A stretch of 64,000 nt of DNA from Pigmentiphaga kullae (lineage in GTDB: Bacteria > Pseudomonadota > Gammaproteobacteria > Burkholderiales > Burkholderiaceae_B), in contig NZ_SGXC01000002.1 of the NCBI RefSeq assembly GCF_004216695.1, positions 1,488,001 to 1,552,000 of the forward strand. Reading direction: 5' to 3'. Positions 10,715-20,968 of this stretch are shown piece by piece (the stretch's first letter is position 1; each line of letters begins with the position of its first letter). The translations under genes were made by a program, and so were the position numbers. Under the pieces are notes generated by a model. It worked only from the letters and a program-made list of their open reading frames with translations. It did no database searches and was not told the origin of the DNA.

Positions 10715-11524
10715 GTGACCGGCTCCCCTCTTCCCGGGACATCCGCTTCCCATTCCGTCCTGACTTTCTCCGGCCCCGTCTGGCTGGCATCCGACATGCA
10801 CCTGGGCCCCGACGGGCCCGCCACGCGCGAAGCCTTCCTGGCCTTCCTGCAGGCCGCGGCCGACAGCGCCTGTGCCTTGCTACTGCCCGGCGACATCTTC
10901 GACGCCTGGGTGGGCGATGACGAGCTCGACGCCGCCGCACCGTGGCTGCTGGCGGTCGTGGACGGCCTGCAGGCCGCCTCCGCGCGAATCCCGGTCCACC
11001 TGGGGCTGGGCAACCGCGACTTCCTGATGGGCAAGCGCCTGGCCGAAGCCACCGGCACCCGCCTGCTGGCCGAGCCGGTCGTGCTGCACACCGACGGCGG
11101 CGAGTTCCTGCTGTCCCACGGCGACGCCTTCTGCACCGATGACGTCGAATACCAGCAATTCCGCGCCATGGTGCGCAACCCGCAATGGCAGGCGCAGTTC
11201 CTGGCCCAGCCGCTGGCGGCCCGCCAGGCCATCGCGCGCCAGATGCGCGAGCGCAGCATGGCCGAGAAAAGCCGCAAGGCGGCCGACATCATGGACGTGA
11301 ACCAGCAGGCCGTGGAAGCCGCGCTGCGCGCCCACGGCGTCACCCGCATGATCCACGGCCACACGCACCGGCCCGGCCGGCAGGTGTTCGAGATGAACGG
11401 CCGGCGGTGCGAGCGCTGGGTGCTGCAGGACTGGGACCTGGACGATACGGCCGATCCGCGCGGCGGCTGGCTGGCGATCGACCAGGACGGCCCGGTCTAC
11501 CACGACATCGCGCTGGACGACTGA
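10715..11524 (+). CDS. lpxH: UDP-2,3-diacylglucosamine diphosphatase
   Basis: 269-residue calcineurin-type metallophosphatase that cleaves UDP-2,3-diacylglucosamine to lipid X in lipid A synthesis, at the inner face of the membrane. Metal-binding motifs in order: SDMHLG, LPGDIFDAW, LGNRDFLMG, LSHGDAF, IHGHTHRPG. It starts at GTG (MTGSPLPG...); the next candidates would cut into the first motif. It follows ppiB by 79 bases and is convergent with the PrpF-like gene. Confidence 0.94.
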   Translation: MTGSPLPGTSASHSVLTFSGPVWLASDMHLGPDGPATREAFLAFLQAAADSACALLLPGDIFDAWVGDDELDAAAPWLLAVVDGLQAASARIPVHLGLGNRDFLMGKRLAEATGTRLLAEPVVLHTDGGEFLLSHGDAFCTDDVEYQQFRAMVRNPQWQAQFLAQPLAARQAIARQMRERSMAEKSRKAADIMDVNQQAVEAALRAHGVTRMIHGHTHRPGRQVFEMNGRRCERWVLQDWDLDDTADPRGGWLAIDQDGPVYHDIALDD

Positions 11525-11551
11525 AACCGGGGCGCGCCTGCGCCTCGGACC

Positions 11552-12700
11552 TTAGAACAGGCGGCCCGGGCCGGCGGGTACGTGCACCCAGCCGCTCATC
11601 AGGCAGCGTGCCGTGCGGGACACGGTGGCCCGCTCCAGTCCCCATCCGTTGCCGTTGCTGACCACGGTCGCCCAGGCGGCCTGCACGCCGCTGGCATGGC
11701 CGATCCGGGTCGCCACGCCGGGCAGCGTGCGCGCCACCTGCGACACCACCGATCCGGGCACGGCGGCCGCCACCGCCAGCGAAATCGCGCTGCGGGTCCC
11801 GAAGCCGCGCTGCATGCGCCCTTCGGCCACGCTGCGCGCCAGCACGTCGATGCTGTCGCGCGGGACGTCACCGCCCCCCGCCGCCTTGTACGACATGGGC
11901 GGGGCCACCCACACCAGCCTGGGCAACGCGGCGCCGGGTTTTTCCGCCCGCGCCCGGGACATCAGGCCCATGGCCACCGCCCCCGCGATCCGCACGGACT
12001 CCAGCCGGGCCAGCGTCTTGGCATCGCGGTTGAAGGTGTCGGGCTTCTCGCGTCCATTGAGCCCGAGGTCCGAGGCGCGCGCGAAGATGGTCGCCTCGTC
12101 GGTGCGGACCAGGCTGACCGGCAAGGACGCCATGCCCTCGACGTCCAGCACGTCCTGCACCCGCCCCGTCGGGAGCAGGCTGGCCGCGCCATCGTCGATG
12201 AAATCCAGCCGCACCTCGGCGGCGGGAAACGGCACGCCGTCTTCGGTGAAGACGCCGTCCTCCAGCACCTCCCCGCCGCGGACCTCGACGTGGGCCGCCA
12301 GCCACCGCCCGGGGTGCGGCTGCCAGATGCGCACCACCGTCGTGCCCTCGTGGGCCGGGACCAGGCCCTGCTGGATGGCATACGGCCCCACGGCCACCGC
12401 CAGGCTGCCGCCGTTGGTGGACCAGTCGATGACCGGACGGTCGATGGCGACCTGCCCGCAGCGGTATTCCACGTCGCAATCGTCGCGGCTGGAGGCGTCC
12501 ACCACCACGACCTTGCTGGTGGACGGACTGGCTCCGCCCATGCCGTCGGTCTGGCGGGAATACGGATCGGGGCTACCCAGCACCCGCAGCAGCACGCGGT
12601 CGCGCTGCTCGGGGTCGCGGGGCAGATCCCGGGCATTGAAGAACACGCCCTTGCTGGTCCCTCCGCGCATGTAGACGGCGGGAATCTTAAGAACTGCCAT
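11552..12700 (-). CDS. PrpF-family isomerase-like protein, catalytic Cys replaced
   Basis: 382-residue member of the PrpF/4-oxalomesaconate tautomerase family (diaminopimelate-epimerase fold). The N-terminus [13 protein letters not shown], the DGMGG...STSK segment (Lys63) and the C-terminal [11 protein letters not shown] are typical. In characterised PrpF the partner acid/base is Cys107, 34 residues after Lys73, in NCGN; here the position 34 residues after Lys63 is Gly97 in NGGS. Activity as an aconitate isomerase is therefore doubtful. It overlaps trmJ by 14 bases and has no prp genes nearby. Confidence 0.8.
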   Translation of the reverse strand: MAVLKIPAVYMRGGTSKGVFFNARDLPRDPEQRDRVLLRVLGSPDPYSRQTDGMGGASPSTSKVVVVDASSRDDCDVEYRCGQVAIDRPVIDWSTNGGSLAVAVGPYAIQQGLVPAHEGTTVVRIWQPHPGRWLAAHVEVRGGEVLEDGVFTEDGVPFPAAEVRLDFIDDGAASLLPTGRVQDVLDVEGMASLPVSLVRTDEATIFARASDLGLNGREKPDTFNRDAKTLARLESVRIAGAVAMGLMSRARAEKPGAALPRLVWVAPPMSYKAAGGGDVPRDSIDVLARSVAEGRMQRGFGTRSAISLAVAAAVPGSVVSQVARTLPGVATRIGHASGVQAAWATVVSNGNGWGLERATVSRTARCLMSGWVHVPAGPGRLF

Positions 12701-13457
12701 GGGAAATCTTTCGGGATTGCGCGATCATTGCGGTGCATACCCCCCGCAACAGGTCGGTTTCCTCGCGGCTCAGGCCGGAGCGGGCGAAAAGGTGACGCAT
12801 ACGCGGCATCAGCTTCTTGGGATGCCTGGGATCCAGGTAGCCGACCGCGATCAGGGCTTGCTCCCAATGGACCAGCAGGGCCTCGACCGCCTCGCCCGAA
12901 GCCGGTTCGGCGCGCGGACCGGCCACCGCCAGCGCCTCGGCTCCCAGCAGCGCGTAGCGCAGCTCGTAGGCGGCCAGCTGCAGCGCCTGCGCCACATTGA
13001 GCGACGAATATTCGGGATTGGCCGGAATATGGCAGATCCGGTGGCACATGCCCACCTGCTCGTTGGTCAGGCCCGAACGCTCGGTGCCCAGCACCACGGC
13101 CGCCTGGACTTCGCCCTGCCCGTCCGGGCTGCCGGCCAGGTGCTCGCGCACCAATCCTGCGGCCTGCCGCATGTCGCAGGCCGGCGGACCGAGGTCGCGG
13201 TGGCGGGCGGTCATCGCGAACGCCATGGTCACGGGGGCCAGGGCCTCCTCCAGGGTGTCGCAGACGCGCGCGGACGCCAGCACGTCGACGGCGCCGCTGG
13301 CCAGCGCGACCGCGTCCGGATGGGCCGGCGTATCGGGAATCCGGGGGTTGACCAGCACCAGGCGGGAGAACCCCATGGTCTTGATCGCCCGTGCCGCGGA
13401 CCCCACATTTCCGGGGTGGCTGGGTTCGACCATGACGAAACTGACTCGGGAAAGCAT
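12687..13457 (-). CDS. trmJ: tRNA (Cm32/Um32) 2'-O-methyltransferase
   Basis: 256-residue SPOUT-class methyltransferase that methylates the ribose of nucleotide 32 in tRNA. It has the N-terminal [23 protein letters not shown], then [14 protein letters not shown] and [20 protein letters not shown] forming the knotted SAM site, with the TrmJ-type C-terminal extension. It faces suhB across 54 bases. E. coli trmJ is likewise next to suhB, which supports the name. Confidence 0.93.
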   Translation of the reverse strand: MLSRVSFVMVEPSHPGNVGSAARAIKTMGFSRLVLVNPRIPDTPAHPDAVALASGAVDVLASARVCDTLEEALAPVTMAFAMTARHRDLGPPACDMRQAAGLVREHLAGSPDGQGEVQAAVVLGTERSGLTNEQVGMCHRICHIPANPEYSSLNVAQALQLAAYELRYALLGAEALAVAGPRAEPASGEAVEALLVHWEQALIAVGYLDPRHPKKLMPRMRHLFARSGLSREETDLLRGVCTAMIAQSRKISHGSS

Positions 13458-13511
13458 GTGTCCTTTAAACTAGAGGGGTTTCACCAATTCCCAGCCCTTA
13501 TCGGCTCTCTT

Positions 13512-14327
13512 ATGCATCCCATGCTCAACACCGCCGTCAAGGCGGCCAGGCGCGCCGGCGCCATCATCAATCGCGCCAGCCTGGACCTGGATCTGGTCAA
13601 GGTGTCTCAGAAGGGACCGGGCGATTTCGTCACCGAAGTCGACAAAGCTGCGGAAGCGGCCATTGTTGAGATTTTGAAGACGGCCTACCCCGACCACGGA
13701 ATTCTAGCCGAAGAGTCCGGCGAAGCCCTGGGCGCCGCGGATGCCAACGGCCAGCAGGAAAACCTCTGGATCATCGATCCGCTGGACGGCACGACCAACT
13801 TCATCCACGGCATGCCGGTGTACGCGGTCTCGATCGCGCTGATGCAGCGCGGCCAGGTCACCCAGGCCTGCATCTTCGATCCGTCGCGCAACGAGCTGTT
13901 CACCGCCACCCGCGGCGCCGGAGCCTTCCTGAATGACCGCCGCATCCGCGTTTCGCGCCGCACCCGCATGCCCGAGACCCTGATCGGCACGAGCTTCGCC
14001 CCGGATCCCAGCGGCAAGCGGCTGGCCCTGTGGACCAAGACCTTCGGCCAGATCTCGGCCACCACCTCGGGCGTGCGCCGCCAGGGATCGTCGGTGCTGG
14101 ACCTGGCCAACGTCGCCGCCGGCCGGCTCGACGGCTACTACGGCTGCGGCCTGAAGCCCTGGGACCTGGCCGCGGGCAGCCTGCTGATCCTCGAAGCGGG
14201 CGGCCTGATCGGCGATTTCGACGGCGAACAGGGCTGGATGCAGAACGGCGAAGTCGTCGCGGCCACGCCCAAGGTCTTCCCCCAGCTCCTGTCCCTGCTG
14301 GAACCGCTCAAGGAAGCAAGGGGCTGA
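13512..14327 (+). CDS. suhB: Inositol-1-monophosphatase family protein
   Basis: 271-residue Li+-sensitive phosphatase fold, SuhB type. Metal-binding motifs: Glu in [18 protein letters not shown] (motif 1) and WDLAAGSLL (motif 2). In enterobacteria SuhB also acts in ribosomal-RNA antitermination and biogenesis; that role is likely but not shown here. The start [16 protein letters not shown] is that of the family. Confidence 0.95.
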   Translation: MHPMLNTAVKAARRAGAIINRASLDLDLVKVSQKGPGDFVTEVDKAAEAAIVEILKTAYPDHGILAEESGEALGAADANGQQENLWIIDPLDGTTNFIHGMPVYAVSIALMQRGQVTQACIFDPSRNELFTATRGAGAFLNDRRIRVSRRTRMPETLIGTSFAPDPSGKRLALWTKTFGQISATTSGVRRQGSSVLDLANVAAGRLDGYYGCGLKPWDLAAGSLLILEAGGLIGDFDGEQGWMQNGEVVAATPKVFPQLLSLLEPLKEARG

Positions 14328-14466
14328 AACACCTCCCGCCTGGCCATCCCGCCGCCGGTTCTACAATGGCACCGGCCTCGCGGGGGTCCTGCCGGGCCGG
14401 CCCCTCCGGGCTCCCCAGCCGCCACCCGCGCCCATCCATCTCGTCCGCCCGCGGACGCCGACACTC

Positions 14467-15279
14467 ATGACCGAAAACACGCTGTACCTGATCAAAGCCT
14501 TCTTCCTCGGCATCATCGAGGGCCTGACGGAGTTCCTGCCGGTTTCCAGCACCGGCCACCTGATCCTGGTGGGAGACTGGATTCATTTCTTCTCCGGAGA
14601 CGCCAAGGTATTCGAAGTCGTCATCCAGTTCGGCGCCATCCTGGCGGTCATCTGGATCTTCCGCGAGAAGGTCGCCCACATCCTGGCCGGCATCCTGACC
14701 GGCGACAAGTTCTCGCTGAAGTTCGCGCGCAACATCATCATCGCCTTCCTGCCCGCCGCCATCATCGGCGTGACTTTCCTGAAAGAGATCAAGACGGTGC
14801 TGTTCACCCCCGGGGTGGTGGCGACGACCCTGATCATCGGCGGCTTCATCATCCTGTTCGTCGAGCGCAAGCCCCAGGGCGAGGTCAAGACCCAGAACAT
14901 CAGCGAGATCACCGGATTCCAGGCGCTGATGGTGGGCCTGGCCCAATGCCTGGCCATGATCCCCGGCACCTCGCGTTCGGGCGCCACCATCATCGGCGGC
15001 ATGGCCGCCGGCCTCAAGCGCACCACCGCCACCGAATTCTCGTTCTTCCTGGCCATGCCGACGATGCTGGCCGCCTCGGTCTACGACGCCTGGAAGAACC
15101 ACGAATCGCTGAGCAGCAACGACGTCACCGCCATCGGCATCGGCTTCCTGGCGGCCTTCGTGGCCGCGCTGGTGGTGGTGCGGGCGCTGATGCGCTTCGT
15201 CGCCAATCATTCGTACCGCGTGTTCGGCTGGTATCGAATCGCCCTCGGCGCGGTGATCATCGTCTGGATGCTGGCGTAG
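14467..15279 (+). CDS. uppP: Undecaprenyl-diphosphate phosphatase
   Basis: 270-residue inner-membrane enzyme that recycles undecaprenyl pyrophosphate for peptidoglycan and O-antigen synthesis, and gives bacitracin tolerance. The two active-site segments are present: [15 protein letters not shown] near the N-terminus and [10 protein letters not shown] in the middle, with about eight membrane helices. In the 139-base gap after suhB there is a TACAAT (14362-14367) that may be its -10 element, with a poor -35. Confidence 0.97.
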   Translation: MTENTLYLIKAFFLGIIEGLTEFLPVSSTGHLILVGDWIHFFSGDAKVFEVVIQFGAILAVIWIFREKVAHILAGILTGDKFSLKFARNIIIAFLPAAIIGVTFLKEIKTVLFTPGVVATTLIIGGFIILFVERKPQGEVKTQNISEITGFQALMVGLAQCLAMIPGTSRSGATIIGGMAAGLKRTTATEFSFFLAMPTMLAASVYDAWKNHESLSSNDVTAIGIGFLAAFVAALVVVRALMRFVANHSYRVFGWYRIALGAVIIVWMLA

Positions 15280-15303
15280 GGGATATCGGTGCGATGCGCC
15301 GCA

Positions 15304-15909
15304 ATGGAATACAGTAACGGTATGGTGACCATCAAGAACCGGGTAGTCGTTCCCCTCGAAGAGGGGGGGATTCCGCCGGAATTCATTACCTTCAACGGCT
15401 TCACGGAAGAACACGTGGCCATCGTGTTCCCGCAGCTCAAGCCGGGCGGCACGCCGCCGCTGGTGCGGGTGCATTCGGAATGCCTGACTGGCGACGTGTT
15501 CGGATCGCAGTTGTGCGATTGCGGCCCGCAGTTGCACGAGGCGCTGTCGTGCTTCTCGCGCGAGGGCGGAATCCTGCTGTACCTGCGGCAGGAAGGACGC
15601 GGGATCGGGCTGTATGCCAAGCTGTCGGCCTATGCCCTGCAGAAGAAGGGCCTGGACACGTTCGAGGCCAACCGGCACCTGAACCTGCCCGAGGACGCCC
15701 GCAGCTTCGAGCCCGCGGCGCAGATGCTCCAGGCGCTGGGCGTGGCGCGCATCCGGCTGCTGACCAACAACCCCGACAAGGCCAGCCAGCTCGAGGAACA
15801 CGGCATCGACATCGAGAGCATCATTCCCACCGGGGTCTACCTGAACCCCAACAACCGCCGCTACCTGGAAGCCAAGGTGCGCCACAAACAGCACACCATC
15901 CCCCTGTAG
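15304..15909 (+). CDS. ribA: GTP cyclohydrolase II
   Basis: 201-residue enzyme opening the imidazole ring of GTP, the first step of riboflavin synthesis. It has [23 protein letters not shown] (the three zinc cysteines), [10 protein letters not shown] and [11 protein letters not shown]. Stand-alone form without a RibB domain. Starts are possible at GTG 15289, ATG 15304 and ATG 15322; none has a strong ribosome site. It starts close after uppP (24 bases) and is followed 10 bases later by cls, so the three are probably one transcript. No FMN riboswitch is seen. Confidence 0.93.
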   Translation: MEYSNGMVTIKNRVVVPLEEGGIPPEFITFNGFTEEHVAIVFPQLKPGGTPPLVRVHSECLTGDVFGSQLCDCGPQLHEALSCFSREGGILLYLRQEGRGIGLYAKLSAYALQKKGLDTFEANRHLNLPEDARSFEPAAQMLQALGVARIRLLTNNPDKASQLEEHGIDIESIIPTGVYLNPNNRRYLEAKVRHKQHTIPL

Positions 15910-15919
15910 CCCTCGCGCC

Positions 15920-17359
15920 ATGGCCCACGCCGACCTGCACCATCACCTGATCAATGCATGGTCCGTGGGCTGGGCCCTGTACATCGCCAGCGTCACGGTG
16001 TGGATCGTGCTGCAAAAACGCCCACCGCTGTCCACCGTGCTGTGGATACTGGTGCTGGCTCTGCTGCCCTACGTGGGCTACGCCGTCTACTACTTCTTCG
16101 GTCCGCAGCGCCTGAAGCGGCGGCGCCTGAAAAGGTTGCGCAGCCGCCTGTTGATCTCCAGCCAGACCGAGCGCGCGCTGCTGCGCGAACATGACCACGA
16201 CACACCGCTGCCAGTGGCCCGCATGGCGGCGCTGGCCCGCTCCACCAGCGACATTCCCTTGTCCTCGGCAACCGACGTGCAACTGCTGGTGGGAGGCGGG
16301 CAGACCTACGGCGCCTTCATGGAGGCCATCACCGAAGCGCGCCACCACGTCCACCTCGAGTTCTACATCTTCAAGCCCGACCGCATCGGCACCGCGATGC
16401 GCGACCTGCTGATCGAGAAGGCGCGTCAGGGCGTCACGGTGCGCCTGCTGGTCGACGCGCTGGGGTCCGAGCGCCTGGGACGGCGCTTCCTGGCGCCGCT
16501 GCGCGAGGCCGGGGCGCAGGTCGGCTTCTTCCACAACGTGCGCATCGGCCGCCGCTGGCGGCCCGTGACGAACTACCGCAATCACCGCAAGATCCTGATC
16601 TGCGACGGCAGGACCGGCTTCACGGGCGGGCTGAACGTGACCGACGACGAGGACGAGCGCGTGCGTCCCGACGCCTATCACGACGTGCACCTGCGCGTGG
16701 AAGGCGGTGCCGTGCGCTGGCTGCAGATGGTATTCCTGGAGGACTGGGCCTATACCACCGGGCAGCGCACCGACGATTGCGAACTGGACGCGCTGCTGCC
16801 CGAGGTGCCGGGCGGCCCGCATCAATTGCAGATACTGACATCCGGCCCCGACGATCCGCGCCAGTCCATCCATCGCACCCTGGTGGCGGCCATCAACGCG
16901 GCGACCGAGCGCGTGTGGCTGACCACGGCCTATTTCGTTCCCAGCGAAGCGGCGCTGATGAGCCTGACGAGCGCCGCGCACAAGGGCGTGGACGTGCGCC
17001 TGCTGGTGCCCCGGCGCAGCGATTCGCTGGTGGTGACGGCGGCTTCGCGCTCGTATTTCGACGAATTGCTGGAGGCCGGGGTCAAGGTCTGGGAGTACCG
17101 GGACCGCATGCTGCATTCCAAGACCCTGCTGGTGGACGACACCTATTCGTTCATCGGCACGGCCAACTTCGACAACCGCAGCTTCGAGCTCAACTTCGAG
17201 GTCACGGCCCTGGTCTACGGCGAGGACATGGCCCGCCAGCTCGGCAGGCAGTTCGAACTCGACCTGCGCCATGCGGCCCGCGTCCCCAAGGACAGGCAAT
17301 CGCCCTTCGTCCGCCGCCTGTTCGACGCCTCGGCGCGGCTGTTTTCGCCGATGCTGTAG
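15920..17359 (+). CDS. cls: Cardiolipin synthase
   Basis: 479-residue phospholipase-D-family enzyme that joins two phosphatidylglycerols to cardiolipin at the membrane. Two N-terminal membrane helices are followed by two HKD motifs: NHRKILICD (about residue 222) and HSKTLLVDD (about residue 399), each with the downstream GG or GTANFDNRS. Length and layout match ClsA of E. coli. It converges on the antiporter gene with 13 bases between. Confidence 0.93.
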   Translation: MAHADLHHHLINAWSVGWALYIASVTVWIVLQKRPPLSTVLWILVLALLPYVGYAVYYFFGPQRLKRRRLKRLRSRLLISSQTERALLREHDHDTPLPVARMAALARSTSDIPLSSATDVQLLVGGGQTYGAFMEAITEARHHVHLEFYIFKPDRIGTAMRDLLIEKARQGVTVRLLVDALGSERLGRRFLAPLREAGAQVGFFHNVRIGRRWRPVTNYRNHRKILICDGRTGFTGGLNVTDDEDERVRPDAYHDVHLRVEGGAVRWLQMVFLEDWAYTTGQRTDDCELDALLPEVPGGPHQLQILTSGPDDPRQSIHRTLVAAINAATERVWLTTAYFVPSEAALMSLTSAAHKGVDVRLLVPRRSDSLVVTAASRSYFDELLEAGVKVWEYRDRMLHSKTLLVDDTYSFIGTANFDNRSFELNFEVTALVYGEDMARQLGRQFELDLRHAARVPKDRQSPFVRRLFDASARLFSPML

Positions 17360-17372
17360 GGCCCGCCGCCGC

Positions 17373-19037
17373 TCAGTGCTTGCTGACCAGCGTCCCGGAC
17401 AGCCAGTTCTCGGCCATGTCCACGTCGCGCAGCAGGACGGCAAACACGTCGTCGTCGATCAGGCGCGCATCGCGCAGCCGGTACAGCTCGGTGCGTTGGG
17501 CGTAGATCGCGGCCATGCGCAGGTCGCGTTCGAAATTGCGATGCTGGTTGGCCCGCAGGGCGATCTCGGCCGTGTCGCTCTCGGCATCGATGCGGTTGCG
17601 GTAGATCTGGGCCAGCATGGCGGCGATGTCGGCCAGCATGGCCTTGGCGTCGTCGTCGGTCAGTTCCCTGTCCATGCGGACCTGTGCCTGTTCCAGGCCG
17701 GTTTGCGCGGCCTGCGCCAGGCGCAGCCGCGCCTCGCGTTCTTCCTTTTCCTTCAGGGTCTCGACCGGGGTCGGGACCCTGGGCAGCACCAGCGGCAGCA
17801 ACGAGCTGCCCAGCAGCAGCGAACACAGGATCACGCCCGTCGCCAGGAAGATCAGCAGGTCGCGGCCGGGGAACGGCACCCCGGTGGAGATTTCCAGCGG
17901 CACCGTCAACACGCCGGCCATCGTGATCGAGCCGCGCACCCCGGACAGCGAGGTGGTCAGGATCACCCAGGTGTTGACCCGCCGCACCGGCGAGCCCTGC
18001 AACAGCATACGGAAACTCTTCAAGTGGTAGGTGACCCACACCCACAGGAACCGCAGCGCGATCAGCGCCACCGTGATCGCCACCACATAGGCGAACAGGT
18101 GCCACACCGGCACGTTGCCCGCCTCTCTCGCGTCGGCGTGGGCCAGCCCGATGACGCTGGGCAGTTGCAGCCCCAACAGGATGAAGGTCATGCCGTTGAA
18201 CACGAATTCCAGCATGGACCAGACGCTGTTGCTTTGCAGCCGCATGGCCGACGAGCCCTGGCCGGATTCGGTATAGGTCATGGCAATGCCCGCCGCGACG
18301 GCGGACAGGATGCCCGACACGCCGAAATGCTCGGCCACCAGGTAGGCCGCGAACGGAGTCAGCATCAGCAGCACGACCTGGATGGCCGGTTCGTCGTCGG
18401 TCCAGCGCGCCACCATCCTGCGGCCCAGGCTCAGCAGCCATGCCAGGGCGCCCCCCACGGCCAGGCCGCCCAGGGCGATGACGAGGAAACTCAGGCTGGC
18501 CTGCCACAGCGAGAACGAGCCGGTCAGGATCGCCGCGATCGCGAATTTGAAGGCCACCAGGCCCGACGCATCGTTCATCAGGCTTTCGCCTTCCAGCACG
18601 TGCTGCAGCTTGGTGGGCAGCCGGTTCTTGCCGACGATGGCCGATACCGCCACCGCGTCGGTGGGGGACAGCACCGCCCCCAGCGCGAAGGCGACAGGCA
18701 GCGAGATCGCGGGTATCAGCCAGTGAATGAAATAACCCACGCCGACCACAGTGAAGATCACCAGGCCCAGCGCCAGGGCGAGAATGGGGCCGCGCAATTG
18801 ATACAGCTGGCGCTTGGGAATGCGCCAGCCATCGACGAACAGCAGCGGCGGAATGAACAGCAACAGGAACAGTTCGGGATCGAACCTCACCTTCAGGCCG
18901 AAGGCCGGCGCCGCCAACAGCGCGCCGATGGCGATCTGGAACAGGGGCAGCGGCAGCCGTACCGGAGAAAGCCTGGACACCACTCCCGACATCGCCACTG
19001 CCAGCAGCAGCATCAGTACGGTGAAGACGATTTGCAT
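17373..19037 (-). CDS. CPA1-family Na+/H+ antiporter
   Basis: 554-residue membrane antiporter with about 12 helices over the first 400 residues. LSPTDAVAVSAIVGKNRLP and GESLMNDASGLVAFK are the ion-binding segments of the NhaP/NHE type (ND motif). The hydrophilic C-terminal tail of about 130 residues is charged and partly coiled-coil-like (KEKEEREARLRLAQAA) and is probably regulatory and cytoplasmic. Substrate choice (Na+, K+, Li+) cannot be read from sequence. It stands alone between cls and gshA. Confidence 0.9.
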   Translation of the reverse strand: MQIVFTVLMLLLAVAMSGVVSRLSPVRLPLPLFQIAIGALLAAPAFGLKVRFDPELFLLLFIPPLLFVDGWRIPKRQLYQLRGPILALALGLVIFTVVGVGYFIHWLIPAISLPVAFALGAVLSPTDAVAVSAIVGKNRLPTKLQHVLEGESLMNDASGLVAFKFAIAAILTGSFSLWQASLSFLVIALGGLAVGGALAWLLSLGRRMVARWTDDEPAIQVVLLMLTPFAAYLVAEHFGVSGILSAVAAGIAMTYTESGQGSSAMRLQSNSVWSMLEFVFNGMTFILLGLQLPSVIGLAHADAREAGNVPVWHLFAYVVAITVALIALRFLWVWVTYHLKSFRMLLQGSPVRRVNTWVILTTSLSGVRGSITMAGVLTVPLEISTGVPFPGRDLLIFLATGVILCSLLLGSSLLPLVLPRVPTPVETLKEKEEREARLRLAQAAQTGLEQAQVRMDRELTDDDAKAMLADIAAMLAQIYRNRIDAESDTAEIALRANQHRNFERDLRMAAIYAQRTELYRLRDARLIDDDVFAVLLRDVDMAENWLSGTLVSKH

Positions 19038-19110
19038 GGAAACGCGGCCTGGCGAGGAAAACCGTCGTCAAGCCTACCACCAAACCGGAGCGGCTCCGGC
19101 CCCTGCGCGG

Positions 19111-20694
19111 CTACTTGCCCAGCAGGCCGGCCTGGTAGGCCGCCACGAATTCGCCGAAATCGCCGGTCTGCACGCGTTCCAGCTCGCGCTGTTCGGCCAG
19201 GGACTGCTCGGCCAAGGCACGGAAGCGGGCCAGTTCCTCGCCGGCGCAGGGCTGGGCGCGGAAGTGCTCGGCATGCCGGCGGCTGGTTTCCAGCATGAAG
19301 GCCTGGAACGTCATGCCGCTGTCGCGCAGCGCTTCGAGCACGCGGGCCGACGGCGTCAGCTCGGGCGCCTCGACCTTGGCGCGCTGCGCCGCCACCGAGG
19401 CGGCATAGCCGGTCTCGCCATGGACCCGATCGAGCAGGTCGGCACAGGCGGCGATGCGATCGAGCAATTCGCCGGCCCATGCGCGCAGGCCGATCTCGCT
19501 GCCCTCGCGGTTCAGGGTCAGGCCGGGCTGGCGGCCCTGCTTGACCACGGTCAGGAAGTTGTTGGCGCTGAGCCGGCAGTGTCCGCCGTCGCCGAACAGC
19601 GGGCTTTCCTGCAGCGTGCAATACAGCAGGAAGGCGTCCAGGAAGCGGCTGGTGGTCTCGTCCATGCCCACGGGCAGGAACGGATCGATATCCATGCAGC
19701 GCACCTCGACGTACTGCACGCCGCGTTCGGCCAGCGCGCGCAGGGGCCGCTCGCCGCTGCGCGCGACGCGCTTGGGCCGGATGCTCGAATAGTATTCGTT
19801 CTCGATCTGCAGCACGTTGGTGTTGAGCTGCACCCATTCGCCGTCGCGCACCGTGCCGATCTTCTCGTACTCGGGCCAGGGCGTGCTGACCGCTTCGTAC
19901 AGGCGTGCGACGTAGGTCGACAGATCGTTGTAGCAGGGCTTCAGGCCGGCCTGGGCCTTGTTCTGGTAACCCAGGTCGCTCATGCGCAGGCTGGTGGCAT
20001 GGGGCAGGTACAGCGTCTGCTCGTCCAGCTGTTCGAGCCGGTGCGGCCTGCCCTGCAGGAAATCGACCGCCAGCGCGGGCGAGGCGCCGAACAGGTACAT
20101 CAGCAGCCAGCTATAGCGGTTGAAGTTGCGTATCAGCCCGACGTAGCGGGCCGACTGGCGGTCCTTGTCCGAGATGCCGGCGGGCTCGCCGGCCTCGGCC
20201 AGCAGCGGCCAGAGCTCCTCGGAGAACGAGAAATTGAAGTGAATGCCGGCGATGCACTGCATGGCCTTGCCGTAGCGATAGGCCAGGCCGCGCCGGTACA
20301 CGTGCTTGAGCATGCCGATGTTGGACGTCCCGAACCACGCGATGGGAATGTCCTTCTCGGGCGGCAGCCCGCACGGCATGGACTGGCTCCACAGCAGTTC
20401 GCCGTCCAGTTGGCCGTAGACGAAACGGTGGATGTCGTGCAGTTCTCCCAGCAGCGACTCGTGGCTGGCATGGGTGCCCGTGATCAGCTCGATCAGGGCT
20501 TCCGAATAATCCGTGGTGATGCTGGGGTGCGTCAGCGCCGCGCCCAGGGCGGCCGGATGCGGGGTCATCGCCAGGTGTCCCTGGGGATCGACCCGCAGGC
20601 TTTCTCGTTCTATGCCATGAAGCCTGCGGGCCAGCACGGCGCGATGCGCGGGCTGGTCCAGCAACGCCAGGCGGCGGTCTAGCAGATCACTCAC
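19111..20694 (-). CDS. gshA: Glutamate-cysteine ligase
   Basis: 527-residue enzyme of the proteobacterial GshA type that joins glutamate and cysteine, the first step of glutathione synthesis. It has the N-terminal GIERESLRV (ATP/metal-binding Glu), [20 protein letters not shown] and [15 protein letters not shown] start at the GTG of [12 protein letters not shown] because AAGGA lies eight bases upstream and the length then matches E. coli GshA (518); the open frame runs 25 codons further. It is divergent from a gamma-glutamyltransferase-like gene. Confidence 0.95.
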   Translation of the reverse strand: MSDLLDRRLALLDQPAHRAVLARRLHGIERESLRVDPQGHLAMTPHPAALGAALTHPSITTDYSEALIELITGTHASHESLLGELHDIHRFVYGQLDGELLWSQSMPCGLPPEKDIPIAWFGTSNIGMLKHVYRRGLAYRYGKAMQCIAGIHFNFSFSEELWPLLAEAGEPAGISDKDRQSARYVGLIRNFNRYSWLLMYLFGASPALAVDFLQGRPHRLEQLDEQTLYLPHATSLRMSDLGYQNKAQAGLKPCYNDLSTYVARLYEAVSTPWPEYEKIGTVRDGEWVQLNTNVLQIENEYYSSIRPKRVARSGERPLRALAERGVQYVEVRCMDIDPFLPVGMDETTSRFLDAFLLYCTLQESPLFGDGGHCRLSANNFLTVVKQGRQPGLTLNREGSEIGLRAWAGELLDRIAACADLLDRVHGETGYAASVAAQRAKVEAPELTPSARVLEALRDSGMTFQAFMLETSRRHAEHFRAQPCAGEELARFRALAEQSLAEQRELERVQTGDFGEFVAAYQAGLLGK

Positions 20695-20792
20695 GGATGT
20701 CCTTGAATTCGTGCGGCCTCGCGGGGCCGTGGCCGGCATGGGCGTGTTTATATCCCAATTGCCGCCCACGCGCCTGCGCGGCAGGGCGGCAC

Positions 20793-20823
20793 ATTATAGG
20801 TGTCGGGCCGGATGCTCCTGGAA
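20793..20823 (-). promoter_or_regulatory. Possible gshA promoter
   Basis: On the minus strand a perfect TATAAT (20798-20793) lies about 100 bases upstream of the gshA start. The best -35 match, TTCCAG at 20823-20818, has a long 19-base spacer, so this is tentative. The rest of the 274-base gap to 20968 shows no other signal I can name. Confidence 0.4.
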
Positions 20824-20968
20824 TTCCCTTACGGGCTTGCGTTCTTTTCTGGACTCGTCCCAGCCAAGCATACTCCGGCGGCAATCCGCCCGCCGGGCCG
20901 GGAAAAATGCCCCGCGCGCCCGCGGTCTGGGCCACAATCACGCTTTCCACAGCCTACGGAATGCGTCG

